A stretch of DNA of 64,000 nucleotides from Alkalihalobacterium sp048323755 (GTDB taxonomy: Bacteria; Bacillota; Bacilli; Bacillales; Bacillaceae_F), in contig NZ_JBLWFS010000012.1 of the NCBI RefSeq assembly GCF_048323755.1, positions 1-64,000 on the forward strand. Direction: 5' to 3'. A program made the position numbers and the translations under genes. Each line of letters begins with the position of its first letter. Position 1 is the first letter of the stretch. The notes below the pieces were generated by a model, which was given only the letters and a program-made list of their open reading frames with translations, was not told the DNA's origin and did not search any database. Of the stretch, positions 43,198 to 51,952 are shown one piece after another.

Positions 43198-43223
43198 GCT
43201 CAGACTAATTGGTCTGAGCTTTT
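43198..43223 (+). terminator. Terminator after hemL
   Basis: GCTCAGAC pairs exactly with GTCTGAGC around a short AT loop, followed by TTTT. Confidence 0.88.
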
Positions 43224-43575
43224 ATTAGTTTGATGATGATGAAATAGAGCCCGAGCTCCTGTAAAATCAGATGATACGGGAACTAAAGGAAGCGAAGAGA
43301 GCCCGCACCCTGAAATAACCACATCATAAGCCACATCATAAGGGAACGAATTCAGGTCAATACAGCCGTTCCCCGATATTTCTAACTGCTAAAAGCAACC
43401 CATTTAACAAACGCACAACCCCTCCCCCTAACTCTAATCATACCATTCTAATTTTTAAAAATAACAATAAACTAGTAACATCCTCCGGACTAAGGAGGAT
43501 CATAACGAACAATCGTCTATAAATCATTTTAATTTGCTCGTAAAACTAATTTTTTAGCATTTTTTAAAATTCTTT
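43224..43575. other. Non-coding gap between hemL and spoVID
   Basis: No gene is seen in these 350 nt. They contain a perfect 12-bp tandem duplication, CCACATCATAAG at 43319-43330 and again at 43331-43342. An ATCCTCC/GGAGGAT hairpin lies near 43480-43500. The middle is C- and A-rich (ACAACCCCTCCCCC). Confidence 0.5.
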
Positions 43576-43604
43576 TCATAACGAGGAAGGTCTTGTCATA
43601 CAGT
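43576..43604 (+). promoter_or_regulatory. Candidate sigma-E promoter of spoVID
   Basis: CATACAGT (43597-43604) matches the sigma-E -10 CATACANT exactly. TCATAAC (43576-43582) agrees with five of seven positions of the -35 KMATATT, and the spacing is 14 nt. spoVID is a sigma-E gene in B. subtilis. Confidence 0.6.
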
Positions 43605-43665
43605 TTAATGTACAGAGCATGAGCGTAACTGGGGGTAAACTTTTTTGAAACAAGGAGGAACGTCC

Positions 43666-45105
43666 ATGACACAAGATCATCCATCTAAACTGTCATTTTC
43701 CATTGAGGAATCGGTGTGGTTAAATAAAGGGCAAGAAGTTGCAGAAATACTTTCAATGTCATTAGATCCCGAAATCCGCATTGAAGAAAAGAACGACCAT
43801 GTAGTTATTAAAGGTGGTCTCCGTTTACTCGGAGAATACCGCCCTGTGCAAAATGATCCTGAAAACACAGGAGAGGGAGAAGTTGCTGCGTTTCGTTCAT
43901 TTGAAGAAGTCACCTTGAATGAACAGAACGTCGGTGAAATTAAACACTTCTTCCCAATTGATGTGACAATCCCGTTAAGCCGTATTCAAAACATTGATGA
44001 TGTTTACGTACAAGTGGAGACATTTGATTACGATCTTCCAGAAAAAAGTTGTCTGCAACTAACAGCAGATGTGGCAATCAGCGGGATGAGTACTCAACAG
44101 CAAGAAGTGAAGCGACCATCGTATTCACCAGATTCATCTTATTCAGAGCTTTATTCAGAGCCGTCTTATTCAGAGGCAACGCTTGAAAGGGAGGAGCGAG
44201 AATCCTATTATACAGAAGCAACGTCTAATGTGGATCATCCGTCAATCCCGCAAAATCCTTCTTTCTCAGAAGAATTGCCTGAAATAGAGAAGCCACCATC
44301 GCTTCAACCGTTCCCGTCATTTTCTTTTGAAGCGAGAAAACAGGCGGTACAGGAGCCCAAAGCAGAAGAACCTGTAGTAGAAGCAAAGGAACTCGTTCCA
44401 GCAATGGAAGAGCCTGAATATGAACAACAATATGAAACACCAAAATTTGAAGTAGAGGGTAGCGAGCCGATACAAAATCAAGAACCTGTAATACCGAAAC
44501 AATCACCAGAACTGAACTTTGAAGCTCGTCCTGAAGTGATTGAACCTGAAGAAAGAAACCCAATTGACAATCTTGTTCCGAACAATCAACGCTCTTCAGA
44601 ACAAGCAACTAGCTTTGAGCAGGAAACTGTTGAGGAAGAAGAACGAGTAGAATCGGTAGAAGAAGTAGAAAAAGAAGAAGCATTAGAAGCAGTAGAAAAA
44701 GTAGGAGCACTTCAAGCCGCAGAAGATCCTGCCGGCCGTGAAGAAGAAGAGGGAACAAAAATCAACTTTGCACCGTTGAAAAAGTTATCTGAGCGACCAC
44801 CTGCTGCAGTAGAAGTAGAGGAAGAAGTTGCAGTACATGATCAAGATGATCCGGCTGCAGAAGCTGTAAAAGCTCCAAAATCGAGAACCGATGAAAATGC
44901 GCTCTACTTAACGAAAATGCTAGCAGACGGCGAAGAACAATTTTCAAAATTAAAGATGTGCATCATTCAAGAAAATGAGTCATTAGATACAATTGCAGAA
45001 CGCTATGAACTATCAACGAGTCAAATTGTTCGAGTCAACCGATTAAATGAAGAGCGAGTAGAAGAAGGGCAAATCTTGTACATTCCAGTAGGCTCTAAGC
45101 GTTAA
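43666..45105 (+). CDS. spoVID: SpoVID, spore coat encasement morphogenetic protein
   Basis: SpoVID helps the coat layers wrap around the forespore. The 479 residues have a conserved N-terminal domain (about 1-135, LSFSIEESVWLNKGQEV and VVIKGGLRLLGEY), a long acidic, low-complexity middle (about 140-410, rich in Glu, Pro, Ser and Gln with repeated SYSE-like words) and a C-terminal LysM domain (about 430-479, IIQENESLDTIAERYELS). ATG 43666 follows AAGGAGGA. The middle is shorter than in B. subtilis (575 residues as remembered). Confidence 0.93.
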   Translation: MTQDHPSKLSFSIEESVWLNKGQEVAEILSMSLDPEIRIEEKNDHVVIKGGLRLLGEYRPVQNDPENTGEGEVAAFRSFEEVTLNEQNVGEIKHFFPIDVTIPLSRIQNIDDVYVQVETFDYDLPEKSCLQLTADVAISGMSTQQQEVKRPSYSPDSSYSELYSEPSYSEATLEREERESYYTEATSNVDHPSIPQNPSFSEELPEIEKPPSLQPFPSFSFEARKQAVQEPKAEEPVVEAKELVPAMEEPEYEQQYETPKFEVEGSEPIQNQEPVIPKQSPELNFEARPEVIEPEERNPIDNLVPNNQRSSEQATSFEQETVEEEERVESVEEVEKEEALEAVEKVGALQAAEDPAGREEEEGTKINFAPLKKLSERPPAAVEVEEEVAVHDQDDPAAEAVKAPKSRTDENALYLTKMLADGEEQFSKLKMCIIQENESLDTIAERYELSTSQIVRVNRLNEERVEEGQILYIPVGSKR

Positions 45106-45116
45106 TATGAAAACGA

Positions 45117-45229
45117 GGAGGGTGACTCATTAGCAAAGTGCTAAACACCTCACAATGATAGATAAGGAGAAATTGAACTTCCTCATCGATCATCGTTGTG
45201 AGGCAACAAGTACTAATGAGTTGCCCTCC
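45117..45229. repeat. Long extended hairpin between spoVID and the next gene
   Basis: A 17-bp outer stem (45117-45133 with 45213-45229, two G-U pairs) encloses a 12-bp stem CCTCACAATGAT/ATCGTTGTGAGG (45148-45159 with 45192-45203) and an 8-position inner stem GATAAGGA/TCCTCATC (45161-45168 with 45180-45187, one mismatch). Nearly the whole 113 nt folds on itself. It has no T-run, so it is not a simple terminator. It fills most of the 150-nt gap. Confidence 0.65.
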
Positions 45230-45255
45230 ATCTATAAAAAAAGGAGAAAACAAGT

Positions 45256-46179
45256 ATGGATATTCTCCCATTAATTAAAGAAAATTATCCGTTTGAAGTG
45301 AAATCTCAATTAGACGAAGGAATAATTGATACGAGCCAAGGACGAAAAAGATATCGGATCTGGCATGACGAAGCATTGTTAAACTGGCACCAGGAATGGC
45401 GTGAAAAATGCAGCCGAAATCCGTATCAATTGACCGATCGGATGTTGCAAACAAAAGATAAGAAAAAAGCCATTAAGTTAGAAGAAGGTTGGTTAACCGT
45501 ACACGATGATATTATTGATCCGTATCCAACAAAAGACTATGAACAAAAGTGGGCCCATTTTATCGCTCGAATGATTGAATTCGGTACGGCAACAAAAGAT
45601 AATCGTATTTCCGCAGCTAAACGTGAGTTTCCGTCGACTTCAGAATGGAAAGTATGGGTCTCTAAAACAACGCTGCTCGATGAAAAAAAGCGAAATATTT
45701 TACAATCTTGTATTCAAGAGGCGATGCGCAGAAAACATAAAGCACTAGAATTGAGGAAAAAAAGTAAAGAAAAAAGACTTCCTATAATGGACAAGGTCTC
45801 GTCTACTACCCAAGCAAAGAAAATATATGAATTGTTTGTTTGGCAAGGCACAGCAGAAGCACCGGAATACGGTTTTGTTAGTTTAACTCACTTTTTACAA
45901 CAATGGGTGGGTGAAAATGGAGAAGAATCGCTAGTCAAACTGTTAAATGAAATTGAGGAGCAAATTCCGTTCCGGCAGATGTATGGTAATGAATTGCTTG
46001 CAGAGGCATGGCTGCCCTGGGAGTTAGTTCATGCAATGAAACTTCTTCAGCAAAGTGAAGAAAAGGAAGAGACCGAAATTCATTTTTCAACGTTCCAAAA
46101 AGAATGGAACGACCGCCGGCAACTCGTTTTGACCCTGATCAATTGGGTAAAAGAAGATAGAAAGAAGGTGGCCACATGA
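45256..46179 (+). CDS. Uncharacterised protein between spoVID and ysxE
   Basis: This 307-residue soluble protein is not recognised. The first 110 residues (GRKRYRIWHDEALLNWHQEWREK and TDRMLQTKDKKKAIKLEEGW, read from about 30-80) have a faint likeness to the N-terminal lobe of CotS/YsxE-type kinase-like coat proteins. The rest is charged and helical, with a basic stretch at about 160-190. There is no signal peptide or membrane helix. A good AAAGGAG site precedes the ATG. It overlaps ysxE by 4 nt (ATGA), so a joint role with YsxE in the coat is a reasonable inference. Confidence 0.7.
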   Translation: MDILPLIKENYPFEVKSQLDEGIIDTSQGRKRYRIWHDEALLNWHQEWREKCSRNPYQLTDRMLQTKDKKKAIKLEEGWLTVHDDIIDPYPTKDYEQKWAHFIARMIEFGTATKDNRISAAKREFPSTSEWKVWVSKTTLLDEKKRNILQSCIQEAMRRKHKALELRKKSKEKRLPIMDKVSSTTQAKKIYELFVWQGTAEAPEYGFVSLTHFLQQWVGENGEESLVKLLNEIEEQIPFRQMYGNELLAEAWLPWELVHAMKLLQQSEEKEETEIHFSTFQKEWNDRRQLVLTLINWVKEDRKKVAT

Positions 46180-47207
46180 CTAGTCGGTCTATCCTAGATC
46201 GTTATGCGCCTATCCTGTTTCATTACGATTTATTTCCTGAGCATATTGAGAGTTGGGGGAAAGTCAAACAAGTACAAACAAATCGTGGGATGTTTGCCTT
46301 GAAAGAAGCTCATATGAATCGTCAGCAAGGCGAGCTGTTCGTTCAAGTGATGCGAAAATTAGATCGGTTAGGCTATCGTCAATTGATTCCCATTTTGCCT
46401 ACGAAGTATGGAGAATATGTCCTTTCCACAGACGATAGAACCTACTATTTAATGCCGTGGGTTGAAGAGGAACCGTATCAGGGACGGACGTCTAGAGAAG
46501 CAAAAATCATTGACCAACTCGGTATTATTCATCGACTAACTGCGAAAACCGACGACTATCCAAAAGAAACAATTGATGAAGCTTATCAATCGTTATTAAG
46601 ACGATGGGATATGCGTCGGTTAGATTTGGAACGTTTTGCCGATGAGGCTGAAGGAAAAACATATATATCTCCCTTTCAATTAACCTATTTAACGCATGTT
46701 CACCAAATGTTATTAATGGTCGAAGATGCCAAGCGTCACTTGAAAAACTGGTATGATATTTGTGTTGAAAAAGGTAGGTATCGAACGGTTTTATGTCACG
46801 GCAAAGCATCAAGAAAGCATACAATATTTAATGCAAGTGGAGAGCCTATTCTATATAACTTTGAACGAGCATCAATGGATACACCTGCCCGCGATCTGGC
46901 CTTATTCTGCCGGCAATCATTTGGTTATAACCTTTGGGATGAAGAAGAAATGGTTCGATGGTTTGGTACGTATGACCGAAACATCTCATTACTAGATGAA
47001 GAAAAAGAGTTATTATTTGGCTATTTATGCTTCCCAGAACCTGTGTTATTTTCATTGCAGCTCTACTTGCAACAAAACCAAGATAAACCTGAAATCTATC
47101 ATGTCCAAAGGTTAGAGAAACGCTTTCATATGATGCGAAAAGTGCAACGGTTAAAAGGCTATTTAATAAAACAAGAAGACCAAACGCCACAATTTGAACA
47201 ACAATAA
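46176..47207 (+). CDS. ysxE: YsxE, CotS-family kinase-like spore coat protein
   Basis: The 343 residues resemble the aminoglycoside-phosphotransferase-like coat proteins (CotS, CotI, YsxE, YutH). Visible are a lysine strand GMFALKEAH, the hinge YYLMPWVEEEPYQG, and the catalytic-loop region VLCHGKASRKHTIFN. The usual HGD is here HGK and the metal site region reads ILYNFERASMDTPARDLALF instead of iiDfd. Catalysis is therefore doubtful, and a structural role is likely. It follows spoVID in B. subtilis too. Confidence 0.85.
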   Translation: MTSRSILDRYAPILFHYDLFPEHIESWGKVKQVQTNRGMFALKEAHMNRQQGELFVQVMRKLDRLGYRQLIPILPTKYGEYVLSTDDRTYYLMPWVEEEPYQGRTSREAKIIDQLGIIHRLTAKTDDYPKETIDEAYQSLLRRWDMRRLDLERFADEAEGKTYISPFQLTYLTHVHQMLLMVEDAKRHLKNWYDICVEKGRYRTVLCHGKASRKHTIFNASGEPILYNFERASMDTPARDLALFCRQSFGYNLWDEEEMVRWFGTYDRNISLLDEEKELLFGYLCFPEPVLFSLQLYLQQNQDKPEIYHVQRLEKRFHMMRKVQRLKGYLIKQEDQTPQFEQQ

Positions 47208-47326
47208 AAGGCTGTCCCAAAAGTGTCTAAGCTCCTCGCCTAGAGATATAAAGAGATGAAAAGCTAGTTTTCTTTATATCTAGATAGGCTTAGGGGGCTT
47301 TACACAAACAAATGGGACAGCCTTTT
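47206..47326. repeat. 121-bp long palindrome, also terminator of ysxE
   Basis: Perfect 14-bp ends AAAAGGCTGTCCCA (47206-47219) and TGGGACAGCCTTTT (47313-47326) bound an imperfect palindrome. Its inner arms include GAGATATAAAG near 47243-47253, answered by CTTTATATCT near 47272-47281, with GTGT/ACAC outside them. The first base pairs overlap the ysxE stop codon. The TTTT at the end makes it a terminator, but the length and symmetric arms resemble a small palindromic mobile element. Confidence 0.7.
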
Positions 47327-47365
47327 ATATAGTTGCATTTCCACTTTGACACGGTATCGTTAACC

Positions 47366-47557
47366 TTAAATAATTCCGGCGAAAAATAATCCATATAAAA
47401 GAGCCATTAAAGCTAGTAAAATGACATCAAAGGATGTTGGAAAAAGCAAGGTTCGGATAAACTGAAAGCATAGAAGTGGAAACAAAATCTGTATGAGCAT
47501 TAAACGTAGTTTTACTAACCATAGAGGTGGTCGAAAACGCTTATATCGCTTTGGCAT
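47366..47557 (-). CDS. Small membrane protein
   Basis: The product is 63 residues. The basic N-terminus MPKRYKRFRPP is followed by two hydrophobic segments (about 13-33 and 40-62: LRLMLIQILFPLLCFQF and VILLALMALLYGLFFAGII). ATG 47557 is chosen because AGGAAGGAG lies 7 nt upstream; longer in-frame ATGs have no such site. No family is recognised. It is convergent with ysxE and divergent from valS. Confidence 0.6.
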   Translation of the reverse strand: MPKRYKRFRPPLWLVKLRLMLIQILFPLLCFQFIRTLLFPTSFDVILLALMALLYGLFFAGII

Positions 47558-47666
47558 ATCGAGGCTCCTTCCTGAGAACAGTCTCTCTATATACATATGC
47601 ATAGGCTGCATTCATGTGAAATCAAGAGCCCATGCATAAAAAAAGAAAAAATTGGCGATGCTTTTA

Positions 47667-47696
47667 TTGACGAAAAAGTATCGAAAAAGGTAGAAT
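47667..47696 (+). promoter_or_regulatory. Promoter of the valS leader
   Basis: TTGACG (47667-47672) and TAGAAT (47691-47696) are 18 nt apart, about 70 nt before stem I of the T-box. Confidence 0.6.
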
Positions 47697-47769
47697 AATA
47701 TGCAGAACCCGATGTTTTAACATCCATATACATAAATGCTTAGACAGGGAAGAGTAGGTTCAGAACCCT

Positions 47770-48036
47770 TCAGAGAGAAAAATCAGTTGCTGAGAGATTT
47801 TTCAGGACGTATGAATTGAACGTCACCCTTGAGCAGCTCTTTTGAACGAGACGAAGTGAAAGTATCATCCGTTTACAAAGGAACAAACGGAAAGTACTTC
47901 TATCATTAGTTACTAGTAGATCGAGTCGGCAGATGCCGTTACCTGAATGAAGTGTGTAAGCTTTTTTAGCTTGCAAACAAAGGTGGTACCGCGAATACAA
48001 CTCTCTTCGTCCTTTGAGGTGGAGGGAGTTTTTTGA
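47770..48036 (+). promoter_or_regulatory. T-box riboswitch, valine-type, upstream of valS
   Basis: AGAGAG (47772) begins stem I. The specifier is read as GTC (47822-47824) in GAAC-GTC-ACC, a valine codon. The T-box GGTGGTACCGCGAA lies at 47982-47995. The terminator pairs AACTCTCT (about 47999-48006) with AGGGAGTT (48023-48030), followed by TTTTT. Uncharged tRNA-Val should allow read-through into valS. Confidence 0.93.
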
Positions 48037-48168
48037 TGTTTTACGGCATTTATGGTAATTGTGTCATTGCTTCAGTTGCCGACTGTAAGAAACAGAAGTA
48101 AACAAGGCTTGAACTCATTTAAAGCAGGGAATAGCCAATTCTTTTTATACATAAAGGAGGTCACAAAA

Positions 48169-50811
48169 ATGGAAAATCAAGATTTAACAATGCCAACGAA
48201 GTACAGCCCACAAGATACAGAAGCGAAATGGTACCCATTTTGGGTCAATGGAAAGTTTTTTGAAGCAACAGGGGATGAAGCAAAGGAACCGTATACGATC
48301 GTCATTCCACCGCCAAACGTAACTGGAAAGCTTCATTTAGGTCACGCTTGGGATACCACTTTACAAGATATTTTAATTCGTACGAAACGAATGCAAGGAT
48401 ACGATGCTCTTTGGTTGCCAGGTATGGACCATGCTGGGATCGCAACTCAAGCTAAAGTAGAAGGCAAACTTCGTGAAGAAGGACTGAGCCGTTACGATTT
48501 AGGTCGTGAAAAGTTCTTAGAAAAATCATGGGAATGGAAAGAAGAGTATGCTTCACATATTCGCCAGCAATGGTCAAAGCTTGGACTAGCCCTAGATTAC
48601 TCTCGTGAGCGTTTCACACTAGATGAAGGTTTATCTAAAGCGGTTCGTGAAGTATTTGTTCGCTTATATGAAAAAGGTTTAATCTACCGCGGGGAGTACA
48701 TTATTAACTGGGACCCGCAAACAAAGACAGCCTTATCCGATATTGAAGTTATTTATAAAGACGTACAAGGTGGGTTCTACCATATGAAATACCCACTTGT
48801 CGATGGAAGCGGCTATATTGAAGTGGCAACAACACGTCCAGAAACAATGCTAGGAGATACAGCGGTTGCAGTTCATCCAGAAGATGATCGTTATAAGCAT
48901 TTAATCGGCAAAAAAGTAAGACTGCCAATCGTGGGCCGTGAAATTGAAATTGTCGGCGATGACTACGTTGATATGGAATTTGGTTCAGGTGCAGTAAAAA
49001 TTACACCAGCACATGACCCGAATGACTTTGAAATTGGAAACCGTCATAATCTAGAGCGCGTACTCGTTATGTCTGAAGACGGTAAAATGAATGAAAATGC
49101 AGATAAATACCAAGGAATGGATCGTTTCGAGTGCCGTAAGCAAATCGTTAAAGACCTTCAAGATATGGGCGTTCTTTTCAAAATTGAAGAGCATACACAC
49201 TCTGTTGGCCACTCAGAGCGCAGCGGGGCTGTTGTCGAGCCTTACCTTTCAACCCAATGGTTTGTTAAAATGGAGCCATTAGCTGAAGCGGCCATTGAAC
49301 TGCAAAAGTCTGAAGGAAAAGTAAACTTTGTTCCGGAACGCTTTGAAAAAACATATCTTCACTGGATTGAAAACATCCGTGACTGGTGTATTTCTCGTCA
49401 ATTATGGTGGGGACATCGAATTCCGGCTTGGTATCATAAAGAAACAGGTGAAGTGTATGTTGGTCATGAAGCACCAGCAGACATTGAAAACTGGGAGCAA
49501 GATCAAGACGTATTAGATACATGGTTCTCATCTGCATTATGGCCGTTTTCAACGATGGGCTGGCCGGACACAGATAGCGCAGACTTCAAACGTTACTATT
49601 CAACCGATGTACTGGTTACTGGATACGATATCATTTACTTCTGGGTGGCACGTATGATTTTTCAAGGTCTTGAATTCACAGATGAGCGGCCATTTAAAGA
49701 TGTACTCATCCATGGACTTGTTCGTGACTCACAAGGACGTAAGATGAGTAAATCACTTGGTAACGGTGTTGATCCAATGGATGTAATCGACAAGTACGGA
49801 GCAGATGCACTTCGTTTCTTCCTTGCGACAGGAAGCTCTCCAGGAAATGACTTACGTTTCTATTGGGAAAAAGTCGAGTCGACTTGGAACTTTGCTAATA
49901 AAATCTGGAATGCATCTCGTTTTGCCTTAATGAATATGAACGGATTGAAATATGAGGAAATTGATCTTTCTGGTGAAAAATCAGTTGCCGATCAGTGGAT
50001 CCTAACACGACTTCAAGAAACGATTGAATCGGTTACACGCTTAACAGAAGCGTATGAATTCGGTGAAGTAGGCCGTGTCCTTTATAACTTTATTTGGGAC
50101 GATTTCTGTGACTGGTACATTGAAATGGCGAAACTGCCACTTTACGGTGATAACGAAGAAGCGAAGAAAACAACACGCTCTGTACTCGCTTATGTGTTAG
50201 ATCAAACACTTCGCCTATTACACCCATTAATGCCGTTTATTACCGAGGAAATATGGCAACATTTGCCGCATGATGGCGAATCAATTACTGTTGCAGCTTG
50301 GCCAGAAAAGCAAGAGCAATTAATGTTTAAACATGCTGTAGCTGATTTCAACCTATTAAAAGACATTATTCGTTCGGTTCGTAATACACGTTCAGAGTTA
50401 AATGTGCCAATGAGCAAACAAATCGAACTTCACATTAAAGCGAAAGATGCTCAAGTATTAGACCAATTAAACCGCGGCCTTCAGTATGTAGAAAAGTTCT
50501 GTAACCCAAGTGAATTAAAAATTGGAACAGACTTACCAACACCTGAAAAGTCAATGTCTAACGTCCTGACGGGGGTAGAGTTATACTTACCACTGGCCGG
50601 CCTACTCGATTTGGATGCGGAAATTGCTCGCCTTGAAAAAGAACTGGAGAAGTTCGACAAAGAAGTGGAACGCGTACAGAAAAAACTAAGCAATCAAGGC
50701 TTTATTGCTAAAGCACCTGAGAAAGTCATCGAAGAAGAAAAAGCGAAAGAAGCAGATTATATTGAAAAACGCGAAACTGTGAAAGCGCGCATTGCGGAGT
50801 TAAAGGGGTAA
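48169..50811 (+). CDS. valS: Valyl-tRNA synthetase
   Basis: ValS charges tRNA-Val and edits mischarged threonine. The 880 residues (same length as in B. subtilis) contain the class I HIGH motif as HLGH (56-59), the large CP1 editing insertion (about 190-390), KMSKS (525-529), the tRNA anticodon domain, and a C-terminal coiled coil (about 810-880, Leu/Glu/Lys heptads). ATG 48169 follows AAAGGAGGTCA; an in-frame ATG at 48052 lies in the leader just beyond the terminator. Confidence 0.97.
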   Translation: MENQDLTMPTKYSPQDTEAKWYPFWVNGKFFEATGDEAKEPYTIVIPPPNVTGKLHLGHAWDTTLQDILIRTKRMQGYDALWLPGMDHAGIATQAKVEGKLREEGLSRYDLGREKFLEKSWEWKEEYASHIRQQWSKLGLALDYSRERFTLDEGLSKAVREVFVRLYEKGLIYRGEYIINWDPQTKTALSDIEVIYKDVQGGFYHMKYPLVDGSGYIEVATTRPETMLGDTAVAVHPEDDRYKHLIGKKVRLPIVGREIEIVGDDYVDMEFGSGAVKITPAHDPNDFEIGNRHNLERVLVMSEDGKMNENADKYQGMDRFECRKQIVKDLQDMGVLFKIEEHTHSVGHSERSGAVVEPYLSTQWFVKMEPLAEAAIELQKSEGKVNFVPERFEKTYLHWIENIRDWCISRQLWWGHRIPAWYHKETGEVYVGHEAPADIENWEQDQDVLDTWFSSALWPFSTMGWPDTDSADFKRYYSTDVLVTGYDIIYFWVARMIFQGLEFTDERPFKDVLIHGLVRDSQGRKMSKSLGNGVDPMDVIDKYGADALRFFLATGSSPGNDLRFYWEKVESTWNFANKIWNASRFALMNMNGLKYEEIDLSGEKSVADQWILTRLQETIESVTRLTEAYEFGEVGRVLYNFIWDDFCDWYIEMAKLPLYGDNEEAKKTTRSVLAYVLDQTLRLLHPLMPFITEEIWQHLPHDGESITVAAWPEKQEQLMFKHAVADFNLLKDIIRSVRNTRSELNVPMSKQIELHIKAKDAQVLDQLNRGLQYVEKFCNPSELKIGTDLPTPEKSMSNVLTGVELYLPLAGLLDLDAEIARLEKELEKFDKEVERVQKKLSNQGFIAKAPEKVIEEEKAKEADYIEKRETVKARIAELKG

Positions 50812-50840
50812 AACGAACATCTAAATACAAAAACACGAAA

Positions 50841-50869
50841 AAGACGAAAATCATTGCGATTTTCGTCTT
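50841..50869. terminator. Bidirectional terminator between valS and the ATP-grasp gene
   Basis: AAGACGAAAATC pairs exactly with GATTTTCGTCTT around ATTGC. T-rich sequence follows on both strands, so it can end both valS and the convergent gene. Confidence 0.82.
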
Positions 50870-50948
50870 CTTTCACTTTACTCCGGTCTTTAATTTTTCT
50901 TAAATACGATCTGCTACTGCCGTCGGAAGAAAAAGGTATGTGTTCTCT

Positions 50949-51827
50949 TTAAACTCCCCCTAATACTTGCATAATATGTTGTAAATAAAGGCGTACAATA
51001 TTGTAGGACGAATTGGCTGATAAGGTTCGTGAACCAACGACGTCTTCGATTTCATTAAAGATGAACTGTCCTTCTTTATTAAAAAGAAAATCGATTCCAA
51101 CAAGGCCTAGTTGTCCGTCAAATTGTGCAATAATCTTTTCCACTAATGTGGTTTCCTCATCATTTAACTCGTATAATTTCGCACTTCCTCCTAAGGAAAA
51201 ATTCGCTTTAAAATCGGTTGTTGAATAGCGTAAGATCGCAGCGATGATGGTAGAACCAATGACAAATACGCGAACATCTTTCCCAGGAACGTCTCCCATT
51301 TCTTGAATGATCAAGTCGTTAGAAGTGATGTTAGCTAACAAGCTTTCTAATGCCTGGAGGTTTTCAACAGCGTATACTTGCTGTCCGCTTCTCCCTGATA
51401 CTTCTTTGACAACGATCGGATAAGAAAACGGAAGGTGCAAGGGCACAAATTCATTCTTCTTTACAAATAAAGTGTTCAACATCGGAATGCCAGCCCGCGT
51501 TAAAAATTGGTGCGTTCTTGCTTTATCGTTGCAAAGCCCAGAAACGAACGAGTTATTAAAAACGGTTACGCCAAGTGCTTCTAATTGTTGACTAAAAAGT
51601 GGATCAATATTTCGCATGATCGCAAAATCTGGTAGTTGAAGTTGAGCTTGATGGTGGTGAATAAACAGCTGCTGATTAAGGACGCCATAAAGTAGTTCCT
51701 CTTTAAAGTAAAAAGATAAATCGATGTTTAATAACTCCGCTTCTTCTAGCATCCACTTGATATACGCTTGATTTTTATCAGCATCTTCTCGGTTATAAAT
51801 GAGCCATCCTGTTCGTTTTTTTTTCAT
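50949..51827 (-). CDS. ATP-grasp (RimK-like) ligase of unknown substrate
   Basis: The 292 residues follow the RimK-type ATP-grasp plan. The N-terminal domain ends about residue 105. The ATP-binding lysine strands come next (LPFSYPIVVKEVSGRSGQQVY, motif PIVVKEVSGRSG), then IIQEMGDVPGKDVRVFVIG, then the metal site GLVGIDFLF and FNEIEDVVGSRTL. Such enzymes form amide bonds, often adding amino acids such as glutamate to a carboxylate. AGGAGAGG precedes the ATG. The final motif reads NEIED rather than the common NEVN, so the subfamily is uncertain. It lies divergently from folC. Confidence 0.75.
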   Translation of the reverse strand: MKKKRTGWLIYNREDADKNQAYIKWMLEEAELLNIDLSFYFKEELLYGVLNQQLFIHHHQAQLQLPDFAIMRNIDPLFSQQLEALGVTVFNNSFVSGLCNDKARTHQFLTRAGIPMLNTLFVKKNEFVPLHLPFSYPIVVKEVSGRSGQQVYAVENLQALESLLANITSNDLIIQEMGDVPGKDVRVFVIGSTIIAAILRYSTTDFKANFSLGGSAKLYELNDEETTLVEKIIAQFDGQLGLVGIDFLFNKEGQFIFNEIEDVVGSRTLSANSSYNIVRLYLQHIMQVLGGV

Positions 51828-51952
51828 ACAGCCTCTCCTGATCTATTTCTTTGAACTTCAATAAGTGATTAAATAGTAGTATATTGAACTGTCTTGTTTC
51901 ATCATAAAGGAAAAGACATTATTTTGCATACTTTTTTCAAAGGAGCTTATCC

